The translations under genes were made by a program, and so were the position numbers. A stretch of DNA of 46,345 nt from CAYWFU01 sp964457585 (GTDB taxonomy: Bacteria; JACRDZ01): assembly GCA_964457585.1 (NCBI GenBank), contig CAYWFU010000018.1:1-46345 (forward strand), given 5' to 3'. Below are positions 1 to 8,553 of the stretch, one piece after another; within the stretch, counting starts at the first letter, position 1, and each line of letters begins with the position of its first letter. The notes beneath the pieces are model-generated. The model saw only the letters and a program-made list of their open reading frames with translations. It made no database searches and was not told the origin of the DNA.

Positions 1-175
1 TTTAAATATCAAAAATCAAAATTTAGGTGTCACTTCGTGACATTTTTTAGTTTTTATTAAATAATTTGTCCGCAGGACACCATAATTTTGATATCTAATA
101 TTTGATTTTTGATTTAAATGCATAAATCATTGCTAATTCTTAATCTTAAAACTAAAAAAGTCAGTCAACTTGAGT
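1..175 (-). mobile_element. Family M MITE-like element, copy 1 (cut by window edge)
   Basis: This is the reverse complement of the elements at 11741-11952 and 13025-13238. It ends in the terminal inverted repeat GTCAGTCAACTTGAGT at 160-175, followed by AAATT at 176-180. AAATT also flanks the copy at 11741 on both sides. The two internal mini-hairpins (TGTCAC/GTGACA and GTCC/GGAC) are present. There is no coding capacity. The left end lies outside the window, so the second target duplication cannot be checked. Confidence 0.85.
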
Positions 176-197
176 AAATTATAATAGGAATAAAATC

Positions 198-1100
198 ATG
201 AAACTTACAGGTCTTCATCTTTTGCTCACTTATCAATGCAATCTTGAATGCGATCATTGTTTTGTTTGGGGCAGTCCTCATCAGGTTGGGATGATGACAA
301 GAGAAAATATACAGAATATTTTAACGCAGGCAAAAGAGATAAATACAATTAAATGGATTTATTTTGAAGGCGGAGAGCCATTTCTTTATTATACTATACT
401 TTTAAGAGGAGTATTAGATGCAACGCAATTAAATTTTAAAGTTGGAATTGTCACTAATGCTTATTGGGCAGGAAGTCCTGAGGAAGCGCATGATTTTTTA
501 AAACCTTTTATGGGACGCATACAGGATTTTTCTATTAGCAGCGATTTGTATCACGGGAAAGAAAAAATAAGCAAGCAGGCAGAATATGCAAATGAAACAG
601 CTGAAAAACTTGGGATTTCAAGTGGAATAATTTCAATTGCCCAGCCTGAGGAAACAAATTCAATATCAGTTGTTGGACAACTGCCAAACGGAGAATCCAA
701 AGTTATGTATCGCGGGCGTGCAGCAGAAAAACTTACAAAAAGAGCTAACAAGTATCCATGGACAGATTTTAATTTTTGCCCGCATGAAAACCTGCAGGAT
801 CCAGGACGAGTTCATATTGATTCTTATGGAAATCTGCATATTTGTCAGGGAATAACTATTGGTAATATGTTTGATACATCTTTAAAAAAAATCTGTGAGA
901 TTTTCAATCCGGATTCGCATCCAATTATCAGCCGCTTGATTAAAGGCGGTCCTGTTGAGCTGGTTCGTTATTATAATCTAAATCATGAAGATACTTATGC
1001 TGATGCCTGTCATTTATGTTATGAAGCCCGTAAATTACTGCGAGAAAAATTTCCTGAAATACTTAAGCCCGATCAGATGTATGGAGTGAGTAAAAAATAA
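198..1100 (+). CDS. Radical SAM domain protein
   Basis: This is a 300-residue radical SAM enzyme of unknown substrate. The cluster-binding CxxxCxxC is at residues 14-21 (C14, C18, C21), directly after the first beta strand as in the family. The GGEP motif that contacts SAM follows near residue 58. The C-terminal third has further cysteines (FNFCPHEN, HICQG, ADACHLCYEA) arranged like a SPASM/Twitch-type auxiliary cluster domain, which is common in peptide- or protein-modifying members. No precursor peptide or obvious substrate gene is adjacent. The start has modest support (AGGAATAAAATC before ATG). An HNH gene follows after 11 bp, so the two are probably co-transcribed. A family M element ends 22 bp upstream. 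Superfamily certain, reaction unknown. Confidence 0.85.
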   Translation: MKLTGLHLLLTYQCNLECDHCFVWGSPHQVGMMTRENIQNILTQAKEINTIKWIYFEGGEPFLYYTILLRGVLDATQLNFKVGIVTNAYWAGSPEEAHDFLKPFMGRIQDFSISSDLYHGKEKISKQAEYANETAEKLGISSGIISIAQPEETNSISVVGQLPNGESKVMYRGRAAEKLTKRANKYPWTDFNFCPHENLQDPGRVHIDSYGNLHICQGITIGNMFDTSLKKICEIFNPDSHPIISRLIKGGPVELVRYYNLNHEDTYADACHLCYEARKLLREKFPEILKPDQMYGVSKK

Positions 1101-1111
1101 AAGGAGCCGTC

Positions 1112-1402
1112 TTGCCCGATTATATTCATATAGAAAAAGATTTAAAACATATAAATAAGGAAAAACTTAAAGCCAGAGAACTAAAAAAATCTCAGTGGTG
1201 GAAAAATAAACTTGCTGAAGGGATTTGCTATTACTGTCATAAAAAATTTGCACCTGATGAGCTTACTATGGATCATATAGTTCCTCTTTCAAGAGGAGGG
1301 AAGAGTACTAAGGGAAATGTTGTAACCTGCTGTAAAATATGCAATAATGAAAAAAAATATTTAACACCTGTTGATATGATTTTAAGCAAAATAAAAAAGT
1401 AA
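1112..1402 (+). CDS. HNH endonuclease family protein
   Basis: This is a 96-residue protein starting at TTG, chosen because AAGGAG (1101-1106) lies 5 bases upstream. The central HNH fold is clear: CYYC zinc knuckle, then a TMDHIVPLSRGG core holding the catalytic His, then the N of KGNVVTCC and a second CxxC (CKIC) followed by NNEK. This is the short, free-standing McrA-like HNH type found in phage, in restriction systems and as orphan genes. The N-terminal 35 residues are charged and lysine-rich, suitable for nucleic-acid contact. It follows the radical SAM gene by 11 bp. Biological target unknown. The downstream gene is convergent, with stops 2 bp apart. Confidence 0.85.
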   Translation: MPDYIHIEKDLKHINKEKLKARELKKSQWWKNKLAEGICYYCHKKFAPDELTMDHIVPLSRGGKSTKGNVVTCCKICNNEKKYLTPVDMILSKIKK

Positions 1403-1403
1403 T

Positions 1404-2567
1404 TTAATCACATATAGCTTTAATAATATCCAGACTATTAAGGAAAGCATCAACCACTGCCGGGTCAAAATGTTTCCCTTTTTCACCTTTAATTATTGTA
1501 ATTGCTTCTTCCAAAGTAGAAGTCTTTTTATAGCAGCGTTCAGAAACAAGAGCGTCAAAAACATCTGCTAAAGCAACAATTCTACCGCTTAATGGAATAT
1601 CTTCTCCCTTTAATTTATATGGATATCCTGTTCCATCAAATTTTTCATGATGTGTGAGAGCTACTTCTTTTGCTGCCATTAAAACCGGAGATGACGGATC
1701 ATCTAAAATCTGTGCCCCAACAATTGTATGAGTTTCAACTATTTTACGTTCTTCAGGTGTTAATTTGCCGTGTTTAAGTAATATTTTATCCGGTACTGCT
1801 ATTTTACCTATATCATGAGTAACGCTTGAATACTTTATCATTTCAGTTTTTTCATCTAATAAATCAAGATTAAGACCGCGGGAAATTATGCCTGTAACTG
1901 TAAAAATTCTTCTAACATGCTCACCATTTTTGTCTTCCCGATATTCAGCTGCAGCAGATAAACGCAATAAAGTATTTAGATGCGCTTTTTTTAGTTCAAT
2001 ATCCTTTTGCGCGTTTTTAATTGCAACAGCAGCTTGCATTGCCAGGCTCTGGATATTGCGTATTAAATTTGGATCAAAAGAAATCACATTGCCTTTATCA
2101 TCCATTGTATTAATAAGCTGTAAAACTCCAATGATGTTATTTTCTTTATCTACTAATGGCAGGATAAGCATAGATTTGGAATGATAATTATTTCGCAAAT
2201 CAAAGTCCTTATTAAATTTGTATTCACTGTTTTGCGGAAGAGAATAAACATCATTTATTATAAGGGGTTTGCCTTCCAAAGCTACATAACCTGCTAGACT
2301 GGCTTTATTTATTGGTAAACTAAATGGTTCAAAAGAAGCTTTTCTTGAATCAATTCCAATTCTATTATCCAGTGTATCATTTTGAGCAACGACAAATTTT
2401 AAGTGAGAACCTTCTTTTATATAAAGACTGCCGGCATCAGAATGGCTATATTTGCGTGCTTCAGCGACAATTATTTCAAGAAGCTTATCCATCTCACGCT
2501 CTTCAGAAAGAGTAATTCCTATATTTATAAGCTCAAAAAAATCATTTTCAAATAGTTTTACATCCAT
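1404..2567 (-). CDS. GAF and HD-GYP domain protein (probable c-di-GMP phosphodiesterase)
   Basis: This 387-residue protein has an N-terminal GAF sensor domain (about residues 20-185) and a C-terminal HD-GYP phosphohydrolase domain (about 200-385). The HD dyad is H251-D252 in HDIGK. The family signature HHEKFDGTGYP is at about 306-316, in the form seen in active enzymes, and SGRIVALADVFDAL follows. HD-GYP proteins hydrolyse cyclic di-GMP. The GAF domain probably binds a small ligand or senses redox. No transmembrane segment is seen, so it is expected to be cytoplasmic. The start is supported by AAGGA 8-9 bases upstream. A degenerate GGDEF protein at 33371 is the only other cyclic-dinucleotide-related gene in the window. 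Confidence 0.9.
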   Translation of the reverse strand: MDVKLFENDFFELINIGITLSEEREMDKLLEIIVAEARKYSHSDAGSLYIKEGSHLKFVVAQNDTLDNRIGIDSRKASFEPFSLPINKASLAGYVALEGKPLIINDVYSLPQNSEYKFNKDFDLRNNYHSKSMLILPLVDKENNIIGVLQLINTMDDKGNVISFDPNLIRNIQSLAMQAAVAIKNAQKDIELKKAHLNTLLRLSAAAEYREDKNGEHVRRIFTVTGIISRGLNLDLLDEKTEMIKYSSVTHDIGKIAVPDKILLKHGKLTPEERKIVETHTIVGAQILDDPSSPVLMAAKEVALTHHEKFDGTGYPYKLKGEDIPLSGRIVALADVFDALVSERCYKKTSTLEEAITIIKGEKGKHFDPAVVDAFLNSLDIIKAICD

Positions 2568-2602
2568 AATTTTCCTTAAGTAATTTAAGAGGAATTTAAA
2601 AT

Positions 2603-2658
2603 GCTCGATAAATCGAGCAACTACATTGAAATTTTTGTAGTTGCCTGATTCATCAGGC
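2603..2658 (+). repeat. Family H three-hairpin repeat, copy 1
   Basis: Three hairpins follow one another without spacers: GCTCGAT/ATCGAGC, then CAACTACA/TGTAGTTG, then GCCTGA/TCAGGC. Related copies lie at 28699-28755 and 33295-33352, with a partial copy at 7024-7048. In this copy the third stem reads GCCTGA/TCAGGC instead of GCCCAA/TTGGGC, so both strands of the stem have changed together. It lies upstream of the HD-GYP gene, between it and the phosphatase remnant. Confidence 0.8.
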
Positions 2659-2688
2659 TTAATTTAATTAATATATAACATATTTTAA

Positions 2689-2895
2689 TTATTTTTTCAA
2701 ATTATAATTAAAAGGAATTTTAACTACAACATATTCCACATTTTCAGGAGTAACTATAATTTTTATATAATGATAAAAAGAATGTTCAGTATCAGACTCT
2801 GTTAAAGGTGCGCCAGCTCCGCCGCTTATAATATAAGGTGTTTTCCCCCAAAAACCTTTATAATAAGCATGAATGTGATTGGAATTTTCAAGCAA
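2689..2895 (-). pseudogene. Metallophosphoesterase C-terminal remnant
   Basis: A short reading frame of about 68 residues resembles only the C-terminal end of calcineurin-like or purple acid phosphatase-type metallophosphoesterases. It has a His-containing NHIHAYYKG segment (compare GHxHxY of the family) followed by PYIISGGAGAPL. In-frame codons upstream of the TTG extend the similarity slightly (FESWDLLEN) and then meet a stop. The several hundred N-terminal residues holding the other metal ligands are missing. It is therefore a decayed fragment, not a functional gene. No ribosome binding site is visible. Confidence 0.6.
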
Positions 2896-3109
2896 ATCCC
2901 AGCTTTCAAATTCTTATACATTAAATTTGATGAAGATATAAGAATTATAGAATATTTTTTTGGATTTTCAAATTAATTTTTAAAAAAGATCATAAAAAAC
3001 AAATATGAAATTTCTATTGCATAAAAATAAAAAATATGATATAAATTTTTTAATTTGTTTTATGAAAAATATATTTATTTTTTTAGATATAGATAAGGAG
3101 ATTACTGCT

Positions 3110-4075
3110 ATGATAAAATCCGCCAGGTGGATTACCTTTACGGCGGTTATTTTCATGGTTTGTATTAATGTTTTTAAAATATATGCAATGGAAGAAGGAA
3201 ATGAATTAGAAAAAGGTGAAGTAATGCATACACCAGTTAAACGCGGTGCATGCCTGGATTGTCATAGTGCTCATGAATCTGATCCAGAAGCAAATGCTAT
3301 CCTTAAACGGCCTAAACAGCAGTTATGTAAAATGTGTCATCCGTCAATTCTTCAGGGAACATGGATGCATTTACCAATCAAAAAAGGTGATTGCGGTTGC
3401 CATAATTTCCATCGCGCATATTTTAAATATAATTTGCGGGCTGATCCTCAAGATGCAAAATTATGCTATTCATGTCATAGCAAAAAAAGCGGCAAAAAAT
3501 TTGGACATCCGCCAGTTGAAGAAGGACGATGTACGGCCTGCCATAGTCCTCATGGTACAGAAACTCAATATCAGCTTCGGCTTGAAACAAAAGAATTGTG
3601 TATTAGCTGTCATATAAAATTCAAGGAATTTTTTAAAAGAAATCCTAAATGGCATCCTGTATTAAATGAAGGGCATTGTGCTAATTGTCATGATCCGCAT
3701 GGTTCTGATGATTATAGATATTTTTTACGCGGAAATCTTTCAGAATCACATTTAAATATATTTAGTTTAAAAGCATTTGAATTTTGTTTTATCTGTCATA
3801 ATTATAAATTAGCAACAGAACCAGTAACAACAAATGCAACTAATTTTAGACTTGGGAAAAAGAATTTGCATTTTGCTCATGTTAATAAAAAGACACTTTC
3901 CGGTAAAAACTGTTTAGCATGTCATGATCCGCATGGATCTGATCAGACTAAGCTTATCAGAAGACGTCGCAGGTTTGGAGAATATGATTATACAATAAAC
4001 TTTACTAAATATTCTGATGGTGGAAAATGCAATGTTGGTTGCCATTCTGATCAGGAATTTCGACGCACCGAATAA
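3110..4075 (+). CDS. Multiheme cytochrome c (paired CXXCH type)
   Basis: The start is placed at 3110 because AAGGAG (3095-3100) lies 9 bases upstream and a signal-peptide-like hydrophobic segment (WITFTAVIFMVCINVFKIYA) follows at once. An upstream ATG at 3005 would add 35 residues without a clear binding site. The 321-residue product has eight CXXCH heme sites: CLDCH, CKMCH, CYSCH, CTACH, CISCH, CANCH, CFICH and CLACH. It also has a CNVGCH (CX3CH) near the C-terminus and a CGCH. Many sites are followed by the S/DPHG spacing typical of doubled-CXXCH domains. This indicates an exported electron-transfer protein. lptF follows after 19 bp, so the three genes may form one transcript. Electron donor and acceptor are unknown. 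Confidence 0.85.
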   Translation: MIKSARWITFTAVIFMVCINVFKIYAMEEGNELEKGEVMHTPVKRGACLDCHSAHESDPEANAILKRPKQQLCKMCHPSILQGTWMHLPIKKGDCGCHNFHRAYFKYNLRADPQDAKLCYSCHSKKSGKKFGHPPVEEGRCTACHSPHGTETQYQLRLETKELCISCHIKFKEFFKRNPKWHPVLNEGHCANCHDPHGSDDYRYFLRGNLSESHLNIFSLKAFEFCFICHNYKLATEPVTTNATNFRLGKKNLHFAHVNKKTLSGKNCLACHDPHGSDQTKLIRRRRRFGEYDYTINFTKYSDGGKCNVGCHSDQEFRRTE

Positions 4076-4094
4076 CATCTGACCGTAATATCTT

Positions 4095-5210
4095 ATGAAA
4101 AAATTATATAAATACTTATTCAAAGAATTTTTTTATTCCTTTTTATTATGCTTATGTGTTTTTACATTTATGTTTTTGATTTTTCAAATAATGGAGCTTC
4201 TTGAGCTTATTGTTTCCAAAGGGGTTCCATTTAAACAGGTATCGCTGCTTTTTATCTATATTCTACCGTCATTTTTGGCAATTACAATACCTATGGCTGT
4301 ATTAACAAGCGTATTTATGACCTTCAGCAAACTTGCACAATTTAACGAAATAACTGCATTAAAATCTGCAGGAATCAGCCTGGTAAAAATAGTAAAACCA
4401 GTAATCTTTGTTTCTATTTTATTGAGTTTTTTAATGGTATTTTTTAATGATAAAGTATTAGTATGGGGGAACAGCAATTTCAGAGATATGTATTTTAAAA
4501 TAGTTTATGATAGAATGCAAGTAGCAATAAAAGAGAAAACATTCATTTCTGATTTTCCAGAACATATTTTATATGTTGAACAGTTTATTCCTAAAACTGC
4601 TAAATTTAAGGATATCAAAATAATAAAGCTTGAATCTGACAAACCTAAAAATGTAATTTTTGCAGAAAGCGGAGAGCTTATATCTGATAAACAAAATATG
4701 ATTATGATTTTAAAAATGTACAATGGGACAATTCATCATTTATCAGAAAAGGATGTAAGCCGTCATTATCAGATAAAATTTAAAGAGCATAGAATAAATT
4801 TAAATCTAAAAAATACCTTAGCAAATAGAATTTCCTCGAAAAATACTTCAGAAATGAGCTTGAAGGAACTCCGCAATGAAATCAATAATCCTTCTAATAG
4901 TCAAAATAAAAATATCCTGGAGGTTGAACTGCAGAAAAAAATTTCCATTCCTTTTGCATGTTTTTCTTTTGCATTAATAGCCGCGCCTCTTGGAGTTATG
5001 ATAAAAAAAAGCGGAAAATCTATAGGATTTGGAATAAGCTTAATCCTCATAGTTATTTATTATGCTATATTAATTGCTGGTGTAGCACTGGGTGAACGAG
5101 GGCAATTAATCCCATGGCTTGCAATATGGTCACCCAATATAGTGATATCATTAGTGGGAATACTATTATTGTTTTTATCAAATAGAGGCGGATTTTTAAA
5201 TGTATTTTAA
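4095..5210 (+). CDS. lptF: LPS export permease LptF (YjgP/YjgQ family)
   Basis: This is a 371-residue inner-membrane permease of the YjgP/YjgQ family. It forms a heterodimer with LptG that, with the ATPase LptB, extracts lipopolysaccharide from the inner membrane. It starts with the typical KLYKYLFKEFFYSFLL amphipathic start and first membrane span. Two more spans and a conserved EITALKSAGIS coupling-helix region follow. A soluble periplasmic beta-jellyroll occupies roughly residues 130-265, and three C-terminal spans close the protein. It is followed by a second family member with an 11-bp overlap. Being first of the pair, it is called LptF by convention; sequence alone does not firmly separate F from G. 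No lptB, lptC or lptA is nearby. Confidence 0.88.
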   Translation: MKKLYKYLFKEFFYSFLLCLCVFTFMFLIFQIMELLELIVSKGVPFKQVSLLFIYILPSFLAITIPMAVLTSVFMTFSKLAQFNEITALKSAGISLVKIVKPVIFVSILLSFLMVFFNDKVLVWGNSNFRDMYFKIVYDRMQVAIKEKTFISDFPEHILYVEQFIPKTAKFKDIKIIKLESDKPKNVIFAESGELISDKQNMIMILKMYNGTIHHLSEKDVSRHYQIKFKEHRINLNLKNTLANRISSKNTSEMSLKELRNEINNPSNSQNKNILEVELQKKISIPFACFSFALIAAPLGVMIKKSGKSIGFGISLILIVIYYAILIAGVALGERGQLIPWLAIWSPNIVISLVGILLLFLSNRGGFLNVF

Positions 5211-6300
5211 AAATATAAGAATGAAATCATTATCGATCTATGTTTTAAAAGAATTTATACACCCTTTGTTTTACAGCCTTTTCAGTTTTGTTCTTATCTT
5301 TGTTGTAGTAGAAGTTCTTCAGCGTATAAAAACTTTTTATGATAATCATGTAAGCATTTATGATATTTTATCTTTCTATTTATATAAAATACCTTTTATT
5401 GTGGTACAGCTTTTTCCTATTGCTGCAATATTAGCTATCCTTTTTTCATTAGGCAATCTTGTGAAAAATAATGAAATTATAGCTTTAAGAAGTTCCGGAA
5501 TAAATATATTCCGAATATTTCTGCCTTTATTTATATTTACTTTTTTGCTTGGAATAGCTCTATTTTATTTCAATGAATATGTAGTAATAGGAACATCTCA
5601 GAAAGCTGAAAAAATCAATAATGAACGTATTCGAAAACTAATTATGGTTACAGATGATATAGAGACAAATACGGCTTATCATGGGGATAAAGGAGAATTG
5701 TTATTTGTTGAAAAATATAATAAATCAAATAAAATTCTTGAAGGAATAAAATTATTTATTTTTAATAAAAAAAATGAATTGGAAAAAATGATAATTTCAG
5801 ATAAAGCTTATTGGGACAAAAATCAATGGATGATGGATAAAGGATATGTGCGTATATTCGACAGCAATAATATCATTGGAGAGCATAATGAAGAAAAAAA
5901 ATTTTTACCTTTTAGTTCCAGCCCTGATGATTTATCAATTGGACAGCGGACTCCAGAGCAATTTTCTTTCTGGGAATTAAAAAAATATTTAGCAAGGATT
6001 AAGCAGAGCGCACCACAAGATTATCAGCGGTATTTAGTTGATTTCTATACCAAAATTTCAATTCCGTTCTCAAGTTTTATTATTGTTATTTTCGGAATTC
6101 CAATTGCTTTACGCCATCAAAGCGGTTCAAAAACTATTGAATTTGGAATGGGTATTTTGGTAAGTTTCATTTTTTGGGGCAGTAATCATATTTTTTATTC
6201 ATTGGGTAAAAATAATATTATTTCGCCATTTATTTCCGCATGGATAGGGGATATTATTTTTTTTATAATAGGAGTATATTTAATTTATAGAAATAGGTAA
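5200..6300 (+). CDS. lptG: LPS export permease LptG (YjgP/YjgQ family)
   Basis: This is the second YjgP/YjgQ permease, 366 residues. It has the same layout of three N-terminal spans, a periplasmic domain and three C-terminal spans. The coupling-region motif here is NEIIALRSSGINIFRIF. Its start overlaps the lptF stop by 11 bases, indicating translational coupling. An in-frame ATG at 5221 (MKSLSIYVLKEF) is an alternative start that better matches the usual length, but the GAGG at 5185-5188 favours the upstream ATG. Together with LptF it supports a diderm envelope with LPS or an LPS-like glycolipid. The next gene is convergent. Confidence 0.88.
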   Translation: MYFKNIRMKSLSIYVLKEFIHPLFYSLFSFVLIFVVVEVLQRIKTFYDNHVSIYDILSFYLYKIPFIVVQLFPIAAILAILFSLGNLVKNNEIIALRSSGINIFRIFLPLFIFTFLLGIALFYFNEYVVIGTSQKAEKINNERIRKLIMVTDDIETNTAYHGDKGELLFVEKYNKSNKILEGIKLFIFNKKNELEKMIISDKAYWDKNQWMMDKGYVRIFDSNNIIGEHNEEKKFLPFSSSPDDLSIGQRTPEQFSFWELKKYLARIKQSAPQDYQRYLVDFYTKISIPFSSFIIVIFGIPIALRHQSGSKTIEFGMGILVSFIFWGSNHIFYSLGKNNIISPFISAWIGDIIFFIIGVYLIYRNR

Positions 6301-6313
6301 TGCGGATATTGAA

Positions 6314-6874
6314 TTATTTAGAAGCTTTTTTAAGATATACCTTAATAATTTTCTGCGGAGTGAGAGGTTTGTCATATGAATCAGTTTTGGTATTTTCTAT
6401 TTTCTGTACAACATCATAACCGGAAACAACTTCCCCGAAAATTGTATGTTTCATATTTAACCATGGGGTTTCAACTGTTGTTATGAAGAATTGGCTTCCG
6501 TTTGTACTAGGTCCTGCATTAGCCATTGCTAAAATTCCGCGTTTGGTAAATTTTACTTTAGGATTTACTTCATCTTCAAAGGGCTTTCCCCAGATTGAAT
6601 TTCCGCCTGCGCCTGAACCTGTTGGGTCACCCCCCTGTATCATGAAATCTTTTATTACTCTATGGAATATTAATCCATTATAATAACCTTTTTCAGCAAG
6701 TTTTTGAAAATTTTCACAAGCTTTTGGTGCTATATCAGGCATAAGTTTTATTTCAATATTACCTTGAGTGGTTTCCAAAACAATTATTTTTGCATCAGCA
6801 GCAGCAAAGATTGATTGTACAAATGGGGTTGTAGTACATAAATTTATTATTAAAGCTATTAACATTTTTTTCAT
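6314..6874 (-). CDS. Exported cyclophilin-type peptidyl-prolyl cis-trans isomerase
   Basis: This 186-residue cyclophilin has a signal peptide at residues 1-25 (ending SIFAAA), so it should act in the periplasm as a folding catalyst. Active-site landmarks are present: IFHRVIKDFMIQGGD (with the catalytic Arg of FHR), GSGAGGNSIWG, AMANAGPSTNGSQFFI and the C-terminal HTIFGEVVSGYDVV. Length matches the compact bacterial PpiA/PpiB type. It is monocistronic, convergent with lptG (13 bp between stops). Function confident; orthology to ppiA versus ppiB is not settled. Confidence 0.92.
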   Translation of the reverse strand: MKKMLIALIINLCTTTPFVQSIFAAADAKIIVLETTQGNIEIKLMPDIAPKACENFQKLAEKGYYNGLIFHRVIKDFMIQGGDPTGSGAGGNSIWGKPFEDEVNPKVKFTKRGILAMANAGPSTNGSQFFITTVETPWLNMKHTIFGEVVSGYDVVQKIENTKTDSYDKPLTPQKIIKVYLKKASK

Positions 6875-7023
6875 AGTGAAAAAATAATACTGGATAATTT
6901 ATTGAATGTCAAGAAAAAAATGACCAGAAAAAATAATCAGTTAGTTAACAGTGGTAGCCGCAAGCTTCAGCCTGCGAAATAACAACGCAAGCTAAAGCTC
7001 AATGGCAGTAACTTAAGGGGAAA

Positions 7024-7048
7024 ATTGTAGTTGTTCGATTTATCGAAC
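7024..7048 (-). repeat. Family H repeat, partial copy
   Basis: Read on the minus strand this gives one hairpin, GTTCGAT/ATCGAAC, plus the beginning of the central arm (CAACTACAAT). Full copies have GCTCGAT/ATCGAGC. The C-to-T and G-to-A changes on opposite arms preserve pairing. The rest of the element is missing. Confidence 0.65.
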
Positions 7049-7071
7049 ATAAAAAAAGCTTGACTTATGAC

Positions 7072-7202
7072 AGAAATTTCCCATTAAGCATTTTTTGAAC
7101 TCTTAGTCCACAGTCCATAGTCCATAGACCACAGTAAATAAAGGATTTCTGTAGACTATGGACTGTGGACTGCGGGCTAAATTCCCTTTTTGGGGAATTT
7201 CT
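7072..7202. repeat. Inverted-repeat element with 18-bp perfect inner arms
   Basis: Outer arms are AGAAATTTCCC (7072-7082) and GGGGAATTTCT (7192-7202). The inner arms are an exact 18-bp inverted repeat, agtccacagtccatagtc at 7105-7122 and its complement at 7154-7171. A small hairpin (AATTCCC/GGGGAATT) sits at the right end. The outer arm resembles that of the inverted repeat downstream of ftsZ (31310-31525), so the two may share a mobilising transposase. No coding capacity. Confidence 0.65.
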
Positions 7203-7283
7203 GAACTTATAATAATATATTTGACAACAACAATATTCTAATATAAAATATTTTTTTTAAAGAGGAAAATATTTTATACTTTA

Positions 7284-8474
7284 ATGAAAAAAAATAATCA
7301 AGCTGAATTTATAGATATTCATAATATATTTTTTTTTACTCTACTATATAGGATAGTTGCAGTTATATTAGTAATGCTTACTCTTCCAATAAGACATAAA
7401 CTTCCTTTATGGATGTTTGAATCATTTCAAATCATTTCTTATCCCTTACTTTTTTATAGTTTTTTTTCTCTTATTTTTTATAAAAAAATATCTAAATTTT
7501 TACAAAAAAACTCCTATATTTTGTTCGTAGATCTTTTTATTACAATTGGAATATTGCAAATTGGCGGTGCATGGCGAAGCTCTTATTTTGGATATACAAT
7601 CACATCAATAATTCTATTTACAATTTTTCAAGGGAAAAAAGGGGCATATATTTCATCCTCTATTTTAATAATTGCCGCTATTATTAAAGATCCCTCTGGC
7701 GGATTACCATCTTTTGATATATTTTCTATCAATGATCTGGATATGAAACTTGGTGCTGCTTTATTATATTTAACTGCAGGACTGATACTTGGATATTTTA
7801 GCATATTAATCAGAAGATTGGATGCTTTGTCAAAAGCAAAAATTGAAGAAACTCGCAAGCTTGCAATAGCAGAAGAAAAAACACGCATGGCATTGGAATT
7901 ACATGATGGGGCAAAATCAATGGTTACAGCAATGATTATTAGAATGAATCCAATGATGAATAAACTAGATTGTATTCAAAAAGAAATGTCTGATGATATA
8001 AAATGGTTATGGACTGGAATCAATTATTTATATAGCGAATTGGATGAAGTAATGTCAACTTTAAAAGAAAATGGAATCGAAGATAAAACAAAATGCCATC
8101 TTAATACTATTGCAGAGGAAGCATCGAGAATAATTAGAGGTATGACCGGTTTTTCCTGTGAAATAGTCTCGGATTCTAGAGAGCTATATATTTCCCAGAA
8201 TGCTAAACAGGCTTTAAGAAGATTCCTTAACGAAGCGCTTATGAACGCATGGAAACATTCAGGGGAAAAAACCGGGACTATAATACTAAAATATACTTCT
8301 GAATCCCTTATTTTAACTGTTGCTGATAACGGAAAGGGGTTCATTTATGAAACAAAAAATACAGCTTTAAAAAGTCTTAAACATAGAACTAAAGAACTTA
8401 ATGGGAATCTTTTTGTAAAAACCAGACCTGGAGAAGGATGCCAATTAACTCTTACTTTACCGTCATGCAAATAG
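7284..8474 (+). CDS. Membrane sensor histidine kinase, NarL/LuxR-partner type (HisKA_3)
   Basis: This is a 396-residue kinase. The N-terminal half holds about five or six membrane spans (residues about 15-180) without an obvious extracytoplasmic sensor domain, so it may sense the membrane itself or a small ligand. A short coiled linker leads to the HisKA_3 dimerisation helix with phospho-acceptor H207 in ELHDGAKSMV. The HATPase_c domain follows, with the N-box NEALMNAWKHSG and G1 box VADNGKGF. This subclass pairs with NarL-type regulators, and one is encoded 79 bp downstream. The ATG lies about 20 bases after AAAGAGGAAAA. Signal unknown; the downstream lipoprotein genes are possible targets. 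Confidence 0.9.
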   Translation: MKKNNQAEFIDIHNIFFFTLLYRIVAVILVMLTLPIRHKLPLWMFESFQIISYPLLFYSFFSLIFYKKISKFLQKNSYILFVDLFITIGILQIGGAWRSSYFGYTITSIILFTIFQGKKGAYISSSILIIAAIIKDPSGGLPSFDIFSINDLDMKLGAALLYLTAGLILGYFSILIRRLDALSKAKIEETRKLAIAEEKTRMALELHDGAKSMVTAMIIRMNPMMNKLDCIQKEMSDDIKWLWTGINYLYSELDEVMSTLKENGIEDKTKCHLNTIAEEASRIIRGMTGFSCEIVSDSRELYISQNAKQALRRFLNEALMNAWKHSGEKTGTIILKYTSESLILTVADNGKGFIYETKNTALKSLKHRTKELNGNLFVKTRPGEGCQLTLTLPSCK

Positions 8475-8553
8475 TAAAAAATTACTATAATAACTATGAC
8501 TTTTTACTCATGACAGAAAAAATATTTAATGTTATAAGATTATAAGGTAAAAT

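Larger units (their letters stand above)
6875..7283. other. Intergenic region of decayed palindromic repeats
   Basis: These 409 bases have no gene. From left to right they hold a degenerate inverted repeat (about 6951-7015, GTAGCCGCAAGC... type), a partial family H repeat (7024-7048), and an inverted-repeat element (7072-7202). The rest is AT-rich leader of the histidine kinase gene, which should contain its promoter; I see no convincing -35/-10 pair. Confidence 0.7.

Noticed and set aside
2689..2895. Functional small phosphatase
   Set aside because: Only the C-terminal end of the family is present; most metal ligands are missing and a stop closes the frame upstream.
3005..3109. Upstream start for the eight-heme cytochrome
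   Set aside because: No binding site, and the signal peptide lies directly after the ATG at 3110, which has AAGGAG.
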